Below are positions 38,522-47,705 of a DNA stretch of 64,000 nt, piece after piece. The position numbers and the translations under genes are program-made. This DNA comes from Alphaproteobacteria bacterium (GTDB lineage Bacteria; Pseudomonadota; Alphaproteobacteria; Rickettsiales; UBA8987): the NCBI GenBank assembly GCA_030429625.1, contig JAUIFA010000004.1, forward strand, positions 62,001-126,000, in the 5' to 3' direction. Below the pieces are notes generated by a model. That model ran no database searches. It was not told the origin of the DNA and saw only the letters and a list, made by a program, of their open reading frames with translations. Position 1 is the first letter of the stretch. Every line of letters begins with the position of its first letter.

Positions 38522-39533
38522 AAAAACCGCTGTCATATTGTTTAATCTTGGTGGGCCGGACAATTTGCAGGCCGTTAAACCGTTTTTATTTAATTTGTTT
38601 AACGACAAAGCCATTATCGGTGCACCACAACCGATTCGCTGGTGTTTGGCAAAATTTATTTCTTCAAGAAGGGAAAAAACCGCTCAAGAAATTTATGGTC
38701 ATATTGGGAACAAGTCACCAATATTGGAAAACACACAGGCACAATCGAACGCACTAGAACATTTGTTAAATCAACAATATGGCCAGATGTCAGAGTATAA
38801 ATGTTTTATCTCCATGCGCTATTGGAAGCCTTTTTCCTATCAGACCATGGAAAAAGTCAAAGAATACGCTCCTGACGAAGTGATTTTATTGCCGCTCTAC
38901 CCACAATTTTCGACCACTACTACTGATTCTTCTTTAAAAGATTGGAAGAATCTGGCCAAAGAAAGAAACCTCGATGTGCCGACTTATTCGGTTTGCTATC
39001 ATCATCTTGAGCCATCTTTTATCAAAGCACACGCCCAGAAGATATTGCCTTTTGTCAAAGAGGCTGGGATGGGCGCAAGGATCTTATTCTCTGCTCATGG
39101 GCTGCCGAAGAAAATTGCGGACAAACCGGAAGAATTTTATCCCCGACAGGTGGAAGAAACCATAGAGGCTGTGGTCAAAGAATTAGACCTTAAGTTGATT
39201 GATTACGCTATATGTTATCAAAGTAGGGTGGGGCCTCTGGAATGGATTGGGCCTTCACTAGACGATGAAATGGAGCGGGCAGGCAGAGATAAGGTACCCG
39301 TTATTGTCGTCCCCATCGCCTTTGTTTCAGAACATTCCGAAACGTTAGTGGAGTTGGATATTGAATATAAAAAAATGGCGCAAACATTAGGAATCTCTCA
39401 ATATTACCGTGTTCCTACATTGTCGGATGATCCGCTTTACATACAGTCTTTGGCCAATATATGCGGCAGTCTTGATGAAGACAATATATCATTCCGGATA
39501 TGTAATGATATAGAATGCAAAGGGTGTAGATAG
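38514..39533 (+). CDS. hemH: Ferrochelatase
   Basis: 339 aa. It inserts Fe2+ into protoporphyrin IX. The start MSKKTAVILFNLGGPDN matches the family; a longer frame reaching into hemE has no such fit. Metal-site His in ILFSAHGLPKK, then CYQSRVGPLEWIGP and the Glu-rich FVSEHSETLVELD helix. The C-terminal CNDIECKGC has several Cys, of the sort that bind a 2Fe-2S cluster in some bacterial and eukaryotic enzymes; a cluster here is only a suggestion. Confidence 0.96.
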   Translation: MSKKTAVILFNLGGPDNLQAVKPFLFNLFNDKAIIGAPQPIRWCLAKFISSRREKTAQEIYGHIGNKSPILENTQAQSNALEHLLNQQYGQMSEYKCFISMRYWKPFSYQTMEKVKEYAPDEVILLPLYPQFSTTTTDSSLKDWKNLAKERNLDVPTYSVCYHHLEPSFIKAHAQKILPFVKEAGMGARILFSAHGLPKKIADKPEEFYPRQVEETIEAVVKELDLKLIDYAICYQSRVGPLEWIGPSLDDEMERAGRDKVPVIVVPIAFVSEHSETLVELDIEYKKMAQTLGISQYYRVPTLSDDPLYIQSLANICGSLDEDNISFRICNDIECKGCR

Positions 39534-39541
39534 GAAGAAAG

Positions 39542-39982
39542 ATGGAATTTTTGGCACAATATTATCTCTGGTTTAAAGCGGTTCATCTTATTTTTGTTAT
39601 CTCATGGATGGCGGGTATGCTCTATCTGCCAAGACTTTTTGTCTATCATAGCCAAACTGAAATTGGCTCAGAGGAAGATAAACGCTTTCAAACCATGGAG
39701 CGTAAATTGATGCGCATTATTATGAATCCGGCCATGATCATTACCTTTTTCCTAGGATTTCTTTTGGCAGACATTGCCGATGTTTGGATGGACAAATGGT
39801 TTCACATTAAGGGGCTTTTGCTTATTTTTATGGTGATATGCCACATATTCTTTTCCAGATGGCGCAAAGCGTTTGCCAGAGGATGCTATCCGTACAATGA
39901 AAGATTTTTCCGCATCATTAATGAAGTGCCCACGGTGCTGATGTTTGGAATAGTAATTCTGGCAGTGGTTAAGCCATTATAA
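39542..39982 (+). CDS. hemJ: Protoporphyrinogen IX oxidase HemJ
   Basis: 146 aa, four predicted membrane helices. HemJ is the heme-binding oxidase that converts protoporphyrinogen IX to protoporphyrin IX in bacteria lacking HemG and HemY. The first helix carries the conserved His in WFKAVHLIFVISWMAGMLYLPRLFVYH; FKGLLLIFMVICHIFF-type helix 3 and the FFRIINEVPTVLM segment match. It lies eight bases after hemH, completing a hemE-hemH-hemJ heme operon. Confidence 0.92.
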   Translation: MEFLAQYYLWFKAVHLIFVISWMAGMLYLPRLFVYHSQTEIGSEEDKRFQTMERKLMRIIMNPAMIITFFLGFLLADIADVWMDKWFHIKGLLLIFMVICHIFFSRWRKAFARGCYPYNERFFRIINEVPTVLMFGIVILAVVKPL

Positions 39983-39992
39983 AAAAAACATA

Positions 39993-40021
39993 TTGACGGG
40001 TTTAGTAAAGTACAGTAATAA
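39993..40021 (+). promoter_or_regulatory. Sigma-70-like promoter for rho
   Basis: TTGACG (39993-39998), a 17-base spacer and TAATAA (40016-40021). It would give a leader of about 110 nt before rho, which contains a short open frame ending at the rho start. Confidence 0.5.
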
Positions 40022-40041
40022 TAAACGAGCGGGTATTTTTC

Positions 40042-40140
40042 ATGCCTGCATTTTCCGTTAAAATTTTTGGGCTAGGTACGTATTTTTGCGCTTTTCCTAA
40101 ATTCACATATTTGTTCACAACTACTACTAGGTTATCATGA
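40042..40140 (+). CDS. Possible rho leader peptide, 32 codons
   Basis: An ATG frame of 32 codons ([20 protein letters not shown] then [12 protein letters not shown]) runs through the rho leader and stops at TGA overlapping the rho ATG (ATGA). The ribosome site is weak. E. coli rho has a leader peptide of similar size (rhoL); no sequence similarity is claimed. Could be chance in an AT-rich leader. Confidence 0.3.
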   Translation: MPAFSVKIFGLGTYFCAFPKFTYLFTTTTRLS

Positions 40141-41648
40141 CTACTTCAGAAAAAAAGATCGACACGCCGGTTAAAAAGAAATCAGAATCAAAATTATCTC
40201 TTAACGTCGCCGCTACTCCGGCGAAAAAAGAAGAAAAACAAGACGCTCCAAAAGGGACAACTCCTGTTGAAAAGAAAGAGAAGAAAGCCCTCAAGCGAGA
40301 CGATCAGGCCTTAGCAAAAGACAATGACGTAGGGATGCAAAACACAGACGATGAAGAAGAAGGGCAAAGCACCAAGAAAAAATCAGGCATGATTCTCTAC
40401 GTAAAAGAATTAAAGAAATTGCCGTCAAAAGAGCTTGAGGCCATGGCAGAAGAGGCAGGAATTGAAAATCCAAGCGCCATGTTGAAACAGGACTTGGTAT
40501 TTCTATTGCTTAAAAAAATGGCAGAAATCGAGGGCACAATCATTGCCGAAGGCACGCTGGAAGTGCTCAGTGACGGCTACGGATTTTTACGCTCTACGGA
40601 GGTAAATTATCGCCCAGGACCGGATGATATTTATATTTCACCCAGCCAGATTCGTCGCTTCAATCTGAAAACCGGAGACACGGTTAAAGGTGAAGTGCGG
40701 GCGCCTAAATCGGGTGAGCGTTATTTTGCTTTGGTGAAAGCCAGTACTATCAATGGTGATACGATTGAATATTCAAGAAATAAGGTGAATTTTGATAATA
40801 TGACACCGCTCTATCCTGATGAGCGTTTTCGTATGGAAATAGAGAACGATCCAAAAAATACTAGTGGGCGGATTCTTGATCTTATCACCCCATTGGGCAA
40901 AGGCCAGCGCGCATTGATTGTTGCCCCTCCACGTACCGGTAAAACCTTCTTATTGCAATCGATTGCCCACTCTATTGAAACCAATCACCCTGAAGTGCAG
41001 TTGATGGTGTTGCTTATTGATGAGCGTCCGGAAGAGGTCACAGACATGAGCCGTACGGTTAAGGGCGAGGTGGTGGCTTCTACCTTTGATGAGCCGGCAG
41101 CGCGTCACGTACAATTGGCGGACATGATGATTGCCAAGGCCAGACGTTATGTGGAGCATGGTAAGGACGTGGTTATTCTCTTGGATTCCATTACCCGCTT
41201 GGCGCGCGCCTATAATGCGGTGGTGCCGTCTTCGGGAAAAGTACTGACCGGCGGTGTGGATGCCAACGCATTGCAGCGGCCAAAACGTTTCTTTGGTGCG
41301 GCAAGAAACATTGAGAATGGCGGTTCATTGACCATCATTGCCACGGCGCTGATTGATACAGGGTCGCGTATGGACGAAGTGATTTTTGAGGAATTTAAAG
41401 GAACGGGCAACAGTGAGATTGTACTGGATCGTAAAATTTCCGATAAGCGTGTTTATCCGGCCATTGATATCACTAAGTCGGGCACGCGCCACGAGGAGCA
41501 GCTCTACGAAGCCGGTGAAATGCAAAAAGTCTGGGTATTGCGGAAAATTATTGACCCGCTTTCAAGCACGGACGCAATGGAGTTTCTGTTGAAGAAAATA
41601 AAAGGCTCTAAAAATAATAATGAATTCTTCCAGAACATGAACAGTTAA
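40137..41648 (+). CDS. rho: Transcription termination factor Rho, with long N-terminal extension
   Basis: 503 aa against ~420 in E. coli. Hexameric RNA helicase that ends untranslated transcripts. Residues 1-84 are a Lys/Glu-rich disordered extension; the usual N-terminal helix bundle begins near residue 85 ([19 protein letters not shown]). The cold-shock-like RNA-binding fold contains DGYGFLRS; the ATPase core has [12 protein letters not shown] (Walker A), [13 protein letters not shown], and the Q/R loops [19 protein letters not shown]. Follows hemJ after 154 bases with its own promoter. In related genomes mnmE follows rho; here recJ does. Confidence 0.96.
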   Translation: MTTSEKKIDTPVKKKSESKLSLNVAATPAKKEEKQDAPKGTTPVEKKEKKALKRDDQALAKDNDVGMQNTDDEEEGQSTKKKSGMILYVKELKKLPSKELEAMAEEAGIENPSAMLKQDLVFLLLKKMAEIEGTIIAEGTLEVLSDGYGFLRSTEVNYRPGPDDIYISPSQIRRFNLKTGDTVKGEVRAPKSGERYFALVKASTINGDTIEYSRNKVNFDNMTPLYPDERFRMEIENDPKNTSGRILDLITPLGKGQRALIVAPPRTGKTFLLQSIAHSIETNHPEVQLMVLLIDERPEEVTDMSRTVKGEVVASTFDEPAARHVQLADMMIAKARRYVEHGKDVVILLDSITRLARAYNAVVPSSGKVLTGGVDANALQRPKRFFGAARNIENGGSLTIIATALIDTGSRMDEVIFEEFKGTGNSEIVLDRKISDKRVYPAIDITKSGTRHEEQLYEAGEMQKVWVLRKIIDPLSSTDAMEFLLKKIKGSKNNNEFFQNMNS

Positions 41649-41667
41649 AGCATGTTCATAATATGTC

Positions 41668-43446
41668 ATGAAAGAACAACGCTCCATAAATGGCAATATC
41701 TGGCAGATAAGGGATTATGATCCGCGTCAGGTCCAAGAGCTTGTTCAGGGATATGACATAGCAGAAATAGTTGCCCGATTGTTGGCCATTCGGGGAATAG
41801 ACAGCCACGAGGTGCAAGAATTTGTATCACCATCTCTGCGAAATTCCTTGCCCGATCCATCTCATTTGCGTGACATGGACAAGGCAGCTCAGCGAGTTAT
41901 TGAGGCTCTTCAAGCTGGACAAAAGATAGTTATTTTTGGAGATTACGACGTTGATGGGGCAACCTCATCAGCATTGTTAATGCGCTTCTTTAGCATGATT
42001 GGCCATGATGTGGGAAGTTATATACCCGATCGTTTGGCAGAAGGTTATGGCCCAAATATTCCGGCCATAGAAAGTTTACGTCAGCAGGGCTACGATGTGA
42101 TGATCACGGTGGATTGTGGCGCGGTGTCTTACGAACCTCTCAAAAGGGCTAAAGAAATAGGGCTGGATGTGATTGTCATTGACCACCATCTTGGCGGAGA
42201 TACGTTGCCTGAAGCCATTGCGGTGGTAAATCCGAATCGGGCGGATGAGATTTCTGACCATACCAATCTGGCTGCCGTAGGTGTCTCGTTTCTTTTCGCC
42301 GTAGCGATCAATCGTTTGCTGAGCCAAGAACAAAAAATGGAGTCGTCGCGCTTGTTAAGCCTGCTGGACTTGGTGGCGCTGGGGACGGTCTGTGATGTGA
42401 TGACACTCAAAGGTCTTAACCGTACTTTTGTGGCACAGGGGCTAAAAATCATGGCGCAGCGAGGCAATCTTGGTCTGCGTGCGCTTGGCGATGTGGCGGG
42501 AATGGATGCGGTGGCCTCGGTCTATCATTTGGGATTTATCTTAGGGCCAAGAATCAATGCTGGTGGTCGGGTGGGCAAGGCGAGTCTGGGAACAGAGCTC
42601 TTGACAACACAAGACATTGACCGCGCCTATGCCATTGCGCAGGAGCTTGATCGGCTGAACAAAGAAAGAAAGGCCATTGAAGATGAGGTGTTGTCTCAGG
42701 CCATGGACAAAGCGCAGGAGCGTGACGAGAAGGGTGACGCGTTTTTGTTAGTGGTGCCGGACGACAAAGATTATTGGCATCCGGGCGTTATTGGGATTGT
42801 TGCCAGCCGGATAAAGGATAAATACAATAAGCCTTGCGCGGTGCTGAGTGTTGAAGGTGATGAGGCAAAAGCCTCGGCTCGCTCTGTTTGGGGCATTGAT
42901 CTTGGCGCAGCAGTGGGGGCAGCAAGACAGCAGGAAATTCTTATTGCCGGAGGGGGGCATGCCATGGCCGCTGGATTCTCGGTTAAGAAAGGTCGTATAG
43001 AAGAACTCCGGCATTTTCTGAGCACCTTATTGGCTGAAGATGTGGCGCAGGCCTTAAAACAAAAAACACTGAAGATTGATATTCCTATCAGTCTTGGGGC
43101 GGCCAACATTGAGCTGTTGGATGCTTTGGAAATAGCGGAGCCGTTTGGCAACGGAAATGCGGAGCCACGCTTTTTGTTTGAGAACGTAAAAATAACCCAA
43201 GCCAAGATTGTGGGAGACAAGCATGTGATGCTGTTTTTAAAAGAAACCGGCGAGGGAGCGTATAATAAGCAGGTTAAGGCCATGTCCTTTGGGTCGGTGG
43301 GAAGCGAGCTGGGGGATGCGTTGCTTTGTGCGATAGACAAAAAGATAGACGTTGTTGGTAAGGTCAAACGCAATGTCTGGCAAGGCACACAAAAAGCAGA
43401 AATCATTATCGACGATGCCATGTTTAGAGAAGGTTTGCCTCTCTAA
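41668..43446 (+). CDS. recJ: Single-stranded-DNA-specific exonuclease RecJ
   Basis: 592 aa DHH-family 5'-3' exonuclease for recombination and mismatch repair. Catalytic metal motifs: FGDYDVDGATSSALL, VDCGAVSYEPL, VIDHHLGG, and the DHHA1 domain with GGGHAMAAGFSVKKGR; an OB fold follows at the C-terminus (AEPFGNGNAEPRFL). It begins 19 bases after rho and its 3' end overlaps the convergent sulfotransferase gene by 23 bases. It is the last housekeeping gene before the glycan island. Confidence 0.96.
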   Translation: MKEQRSINGNIWQIRDYDPRQVQELVQGYDIAEIVARLLAIRGIDSHEVQEFVSPSLRNSLPDPSHLRDMDKAAQRVIEALQAGQKIVIFGDYDVDGATSSALLMRFFSMIGHDVGSYIPDRLAEGYGPNIPAIESLRQQGYDVMITVDCGAVSYEPLKRAKEIGLDVIVIDHHLGGDTLPEAIAVVNPNRADEISDHTNLAAVGVSFLFAVAINRLLSQEQKMESSRLLSLLDLVALGTVCDVMTLKGLNRTFVAQGLKIMAQRGNLGLRALGDVAGMDAVASVYHLGFILGPRINAGGRVGKASLGTELLTTQDIDRAYAIAQELDRLNKERKAIEDEVLSQAMDKAQERDEKGDAFLLVVPDDKDYWHPGVIGIVASRIKDKYNKPCAVLSVEGDEAKASARSVWGIDLGAAVGAARQQEILIAGGGHAMAAGFSVKKGRIEELRHFLSTLLAEDVAQALKQKTLKIDIPISLGAANIELLDALEIAEPFGNGNAEPRFLFENVKITQAKIVGDKHVMLFLKETGEGAYNKQVKAMSFGSVGSELGDALLCAIDKKIDVVGKVKRNVWQGTQKAEIIIDDAMFREGLPL

Positions 43447-44182
43447 GGCGTTGGTGGAAAAGCATCCGGGCAAACTCATAAAATTCCCTGTCCAGTGCAG
43501 TGATGCGCTCAATAATCTTTATAGAATCTTGGCTAATGGCCTCTTTTGAGCGAATGTCGGTGCGTTCTTTGGCGGTATTTAACACCGGAACATTTTCGAT
43601 TTTCTTACTTAATACTGCAGACAGCAATTTTAAAGAAGACTCAAACTCTTCGGTGATACCAACAAAATCAAACGCTTCAAGACGTTCCTTGGCCAAGTTT
43701 AGATGATTACGTCCAATTATTTCTTTGTCCAGACAGATGGGATGTTGCAGGTGGTCGTAATCAATATCAATGGCAAAACGGCGCAGTTGATGATCCTGCA
43801 TCAGCTTAATGACCAGTTCTTCTTGTAGCATCTCATCCAAACTCATCGTGGCAAGGGGGATGTGTTTTCGCATCCAGAAGCGGTCGCTTTCACGCATATG
43901 TTTCAAGTGTGAGATGGTTCTCTTAACCGGATCCCGAAGCAGGGTAATGGTCAACGGAGGAGTATCAAACCGGTCAAGCAGATTGTGGGTAAAGTGCCCT
44001 CTTACCAACCGATAGCGATTAAAGCGCTGGCGGGATATTTCAACCAATTTTGGCAAAAAATAGGGCGGGCAAATTTCATCTTCTTTAAAGAAAGACTCAA
44101 GAATGCTCACCAAGGATGTGCCTGCGGTTTTAGGAAAATGCAGAAAATAGATTGCCTTATTGTCAAAGTTTGTCTTGGTCAT
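43424..44182 (-). CDS. Sulfotransferase family protein (family 2-like)
   Basis: 252 aa. The PAPS 5'-phosphosulfate loop is FLHFPKTAGTSL near the N-terminus and the 3'-phosphate-binding segment is ITLLRDPVKRTISHLKHM, an Arg/Ser pattern shared by cytosolic and Golgi-type sulfotransferases of the PF03567 kind. No signal or membrane helix, so cytoplasmic. The acceptor is unknown; neighbours suggest a cell-surface glycan. It is divergent from the Wzt-like gene (76-base gap) and convergent with recJ. Confidence 0.75.
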   Translation of the reverse strand: MTKTNFDNKAIYFLHFPKTAGTSLVSILESFFKEDEICPPYFLPKLVEISRQRFNRYRLVRGHFTHNLLDRFDTPPLTITLLRDPVKRTISHLKHMRESDRFWMRKHIPLATMSLDEMLQEELVIKLMQDHQLRRFAIDIDYDHLQHPICLDKEIIGRNHLNLAKERLEAFDFVGITEEFESSLKLLSAVLSKKIENVPVLNTAKERTDIRSKEAISQDSIKIIERITALDREFYEFARMLFHQRLREANLL

Positions 44183-44258
44183 AATCTCAATTTATATTGA
44201 TAATCCATCCCTTTCGTACTATGAAATACGCTGTAAAACGAAAAGATATATACCACGT

Positions 44259-45593
44259 ATGACCGATAAAGCAATTAAAGTTGAGCATCTTTCAAAAAGT
44301 TACCAGATTTATAAAAATCCGGCTGACCGTTTAAAACAGATGATCTTCGGCGGGAATAAGAAATATTATAAAGAGTTTAAGGCTCTTGAAGATGTGTCTT
44401 TCGAGGTCAATCGCGGGGAAGTGTTGGGCATTATCGGGCGTAACGGATCGGGTAAATCCACATTGTTACAGCTTATCTGTAACACGCTGGAAAACAGTGG
44501 TGGCAGCATTGTTGCCAATGGCCGAATCTCTGCGCTGCTCGAGCTTGGTTCGGGCTTTAATGTGGAGTTTACCGGCAAAGAAAATATTTATCTAAACGGT
44601 GCGGTACTGGGACTTTCTCAAAAAGAGATCGATGCTAAATACAGCTCCATAGTAGAATTCTCTGGTATCAAAGACCATATTGATCAGCCGGTAAAAACCT
44701 ATTCCAGTGGTATGTATGTACGCTTGGCCTTTGCCGTGGCCATCGCCACCGATCCGGATATCTTGATTGTGGACGAGGCGTTGGCTGTGGGCGATGAAAT
44801 TTTCCAGCGTAAATGTTTTGCTCATTTTGAGGCGTTGGTAAAAAAAGGGGCTACCATTATTTTTGTATCCCATTCGGCACGTATGATTACCAAGATCTGT
44901 GACCGTGTGTTGTTGATTGACCGTGGGCAGAGGATGATGTTGAGCGGCCCTAAAGAAACCATTAATTATTACCATAAGCTAATCTACGCACCGGAAGGCC
45001 GAGCTGCGGCCGTGCGGGAGGAGATTTTGTCCATAGACAGAGGAAAAGCAACGGTTCGGCCTAAAAAGAGTATGGCAGAGCCAAGCAGTGTATCGTTGGA
45101 ATCAGCCGAAGAAAGTTTTGTGGCGCAGATGCTTCCTGAAACGACCATACGCAACGAGAATAAGAATGTTTATATTAAAGACATTGCCACAGTAAATGAG
45201 GGTGGTGATCCAGTTAATATGTTGAAGATGCACAGGAAATATAAACTTAACTACACGGTTGAATTTGACTGTGAGGCTGAGAATGTCCGCTTTAATCTGC
45301 GCATTAGGAATAAGGAAGGAACCTCCATTGCCGGAGCCAATAGCGGACAATTTGACCCCGAGATGTGTACCGTTTATGCTGGCGCAAGCTATCAGGTTTC
45401 TTTTGATTTTGACAGCGTACTTCTGCCGGAAACCTATTTTGTTGAAGTCGGGTGCTCCAGCCAAAAGGATGGGGTGCGTGAGCCATTGGCGCGCATTACT
45501 GATGCGATTATGTTTAAAATTTTGCCGGAGCCAGAAATCTATGTGGGCGGCATTGTCGACATTGGCCTAACTCCAAAGATTAAGGAGGTATAG
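44259..45593 (+). CDS. Wzt-type ABC transporter ATPase with C-terminal glycan-binding-like domain
   Basis: 444 aa. The N-terminal ATPase has Walker A GRNGSGKS (60-67), the signature TYSSGMYVRLAFAVA, and Walker B ILIVDEALAVGD; the insertion YKNPADRLKQMIFGG is typical for polysaccharide exporters (Wzt/TagH/KpsT class). After ~residue 250 a linker leads to a ~140-residue beta-sandwich-like domain (VYIKDIATVNEGG...) resembling the Wzt C-terminal domain that recognises the capped O-polysaccharide. A Wzm-type permease is not adjacent and is not seen in the window. ATG 44259 is preferred to a longer frame overlapping the divergent gene. Confidence 0.85.
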   Translation: MTDKAIKVEHLSKSYQIYKNPADRLKQMIFGGNKKYYKEFKALEDVSFEVNRGEVLGIIGRNGSGKSTLLQLICNTLENSGGSIVANGRISALLELGSGFNVEFTGKENIYLNGAVLGLSQKEIDAKYSSIVEFSGIKDHIDQPVKTYSSGMYVRLAFAVAIATDPDILIVDEALAVGDEIFQRKCFAHFEALVKKGATIIFVSHSARMITKICDRVLLIDRGQRMMLSGPKETINYYHKLIYAPEGRAAAVREEILSIDRGKATVRPKKSMAEPSSVSLESAEESFVAQMLPETTIRNENKNVYIKDIATVNEGGDPVNMLKMHRKYKLNYTVEFDCEAENVRFNLRIRNKEGTSIAGANSGQFDPEMCTVYAGASYQVSFDFDSVLLPETYFVEVGCSSQKDGVREPLARITDAIMFKILPEPEIYVGGIVDIGLTPKIKEV

Positions 45594-46298
45594 ATGTTGG
45601 ATTTTATTGGGATAGGGGCGCAGAAAGCTGGGACAACATGGATTGCTGAGAATTTGGCGCGCCACCCGCAAGTTACTTTTCCTGCCGGTAAAGAGGTGCA
45701 CTTCTGGGATCAGTACTACGATAAAGGCATTGGCTGGTACAAAGATTTGTTTAAGGATGGCGGCACCATCAATGGCGATATTACACCGGCATATGCTTTT
45801 ATAGAAATAGAAAAGATAAAGCAATTACATGATATTAATCCAGATGGTAAAATAATTTATTCTGTGCGCAACCCCATCGATAGGGCGTGGTCGGCAGCGC
45901 GGATGATGCTGAGTCGGGCTGAGATGACAATCGAGGAGGCCTCAGATCAGTGGTTTATTGATTTGTTCTTATCCAAAGGGTCGCGTGATCGGGGTGACTA
46001 TGTTCGTGCGGTAGATAGTTGGGTAGGCGTTTTTGGCGAGGGGCAATTTTTGCTTGTTGATTTTGAGAGAATTAAAACCGATCCCAACGGACTTCTGGAG
46101 GAGTGTGTGGCGCATATCGGGGCAGATTCAGGCTTCTTTTCTAAAGGAGGAAGCAACGTCATTCACGAAAAGATTCATCAGAGCATTGGCGGTAATAATA
46201 TTCGTCCGAGTTTGTTACCGGTGTTGCACGACCTGTATGATAAGCCGATTCAGGACATGGCAAAACATCCGATATTAGGAAAAATATATGGCAGATAA
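45594..46298 (+). CDS. Sulfotransferase (heparan-type domain)
   Basis: 234 aa, cytoplasmic. 5'-PSB loop IGAQKAGTTWIAENLARHPQV and KEVHFWDQYY follow the pattern of the heparan N-sulfotransferase and tyrosyl/NodH-like group; 3'-PB is YSVRNPIDRAWSAARMM. PAPS would be donor; the acceptor is unknown but likely a polysaccharide since it follows the Wzt-like gene directly. A strong AAGGAGG lies in the 3' end of that gene, five bases before the ATG. The 3' end overlaps the next sulfotransferase by 11 bases. Confidence 0.85.
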   Translation: MLDFIGIGAQKAGTTWIAENLARHPQVTFPAGKEVHFWDQYYDKGIGWYKDLFKDGGTINGDITPAYAFIEIEKIKQLHDINPDGKIIYSVRNPIDRAWSAARMMLSRAEMTIEEASDQWFIDLFLSKGSRDRGDYVRAVDSWVGVFGEGQFLLVDFERIKTDPNGLLEECVAHIGADSGFFSKGGSNVIHEKIHQSIGGNNIRPSLLPVLHDLYDKPIQDMAKHPILGKIYGR

Positions 46299-46971
46299 CA
46301 TTACCCGATTTGTTTTATTGTTTGAAGGAAGAACCGGCAGTACTTTTATCATGAATGCGTTGAATTCTCATCCTAGCATTATTTCTGAAGGGGAGATTTT
46401 GGTAAGAAAAAGCGCCCAAGAGCAGAACGACATTATGCGCGCTCTCTACGGTAGAAGCGAAGCCGGCATTAAAGCCATCGGTTTTAAAACCAAACTACGT
46501 GACATTGCCGACACAGAGAACTTCCTTACATTGCTTGATGAGTTTGATGTGAAGGTCATCTTTATGTACCGTAAGAATCTGATCAAGCTGGCGCTTTCAC
46601 GTCTTAATGCAAAGCGTTTGTTTGAGCACACGGGTCGTTGGAATCAAATTAAAGGAGAAAATCCACTGCCTCCGTTTGCTCCCAGCATTGAAGAGTTTGA
46701 GCAGGCACTAGAATTTCGCAGGCAGAAAGAAGAAGAATTAAAAGAATTTATGGAAAGGATCACACGCCCGCTTATGGTTCGCTATTATGAAGATTTGTTA
46801 GAAGAAAGAGACGTACTATTTAACAACATTTTTTCCTATATCAACGTGCCCCCTGCTGATTTACAAAGCAATGTGGTAAAAAACACTGACGATGACATGC
46901 GCAATATTTTACTCAATTATGATCAGATAAAAGAGCATTATAAAGGCACGGAATATGAAGAAATGTTTTAG
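46288..46971 (+). CDS. Sulfotransferase, Stf0/LPS-sulfotransferase-like
   Basis: 227 aa. Its PAPS loop is LFEGRTGSTFIMNALNSHP, followed by a conserved SEGEIL, a form met in Stf0-like and lipopolysaccharide sulfotransferases; the 3'-PB region is FMYRKNLIKLALSRLNAKR. The C-terminal half is acidic. It overlaps the upstream gene and leads on after eight bases to another sulfotransferase, so all three are one operon with the ABC ATPase. Acceptor unknown. Confidence 0.75.
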   Translation: MADNITRFVLLFEGRTGSTFIMNALNSHPSIISEGEILVRKSAQEQNDIMRALYGRSEAGIKAIGFKTKLRDIADTENFLTLLDEFDVKVIFMYRKNLIKLALSRLNAKRLFEHTGRWNQIKGENPLPPFAPSIEEFEQALEFRRQKEEELKEFMERITRPLMVRYYEDLLEERDVLFNNIFSYINVPPADLQSNVVKNTDDDMRNILLNYDQIKEHYKGTEYEEMF

Positions 46972-46979
46972 AGGTTTTC

Positions 46980-47705
46980 ATGGAACATAAATTTGTTTTT
47001 ATTGCAGGGCTTCATCGCAGCGGGACGTCTTTGCTGCATCGGATGTTATGTGAATATAAAGATGTTTCTGGCTTTAAAAATACTGGAGCGCCAGAGGACG
47101 AGGGACAGCATCTGCAAACGGTCTATAAACCAGCAAACGAATATGGCGGACCGGGAGAATTTGCCTTTGACCACGAGGCGCATATGGACGAAACGCATCC
47201 GCTGGCCAACACACAATCCTACCACAAATTGATGCAAGAATGGGGGAAATACTGGGATTTAGATTGCCCGATCCTGACAGAGAAGTCGCCGCCAAACATT
47301 ATTCGCAGTCGATTCTTACAGGCGATTTTCCCCAACAGCTATTTTATTTTTATTCGGCGACACCCCATTGCTGTGACCATGGCGACAAGAAAATGGAACC
47401 ATGAGTCGGCGCAGAATCTTTTTAGGCACTGGGTGCGGGCGCACCAATTGATGCAGACCGACATTCCGCATCTAAGAAATACCATACAAATTAGCTATGA
47501 GGAGCTGACGGAAGATCCAAAAGATACCATGGGAAAGATTGAAAGACTGCTCTCGCTTCCTAAATATCATGGGGATCAGGAAATCAAAAGAGGGGTCAAT
47601 GAGCACTATTTTCAGGCGTGGAAAATAGAAAAGAAGAATGCAGACATCGTCCAGTTTGTCCAAGAGTGTGATCGCTTGGGTTACAACATACGTGACTTTA
47701 TATAG
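46980..47705 (+). CDS. Sulfotransferase
   Basis: 241 aa. 5'-PSB loop FIAGLHRSGTSLLHRML, then TEKSPPNIIRSRFLQAIFP and the 3'-PB FIFIRRHPIAVTMATRKW, matching the general prokaryotic sulfotransferase family (PF13469-like). Cytoplasmic. Last gene of the forward operon; its last 25 bases overlap the convergent ELM1-like gene. Distinct in sequence from the two genes before it, so this is not a recent tandem duplication. Confidence 0.8.
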   Translation: MEHKFVFIAGLHRSGTSLLHRMLCEYKDVSGFKNTGAPEDEGQHLQTVYKPANEYGGPGEFAFDHEAHMDETHPLANTQSYHKLMQEWGKYWDLDCPILTEKSPPNIIRSRFLQAIFPNSYFIFIRRHPIAVTMATRKWNHESAQNLFRHWVRAHQLMQTDIPHLRNTIQISYEELTEDPKDTMGKIERLLSLPKYHGDQEIKRGVNEHYFQAWKIEKKNADIVQFVQECDRLGYNIRDFI

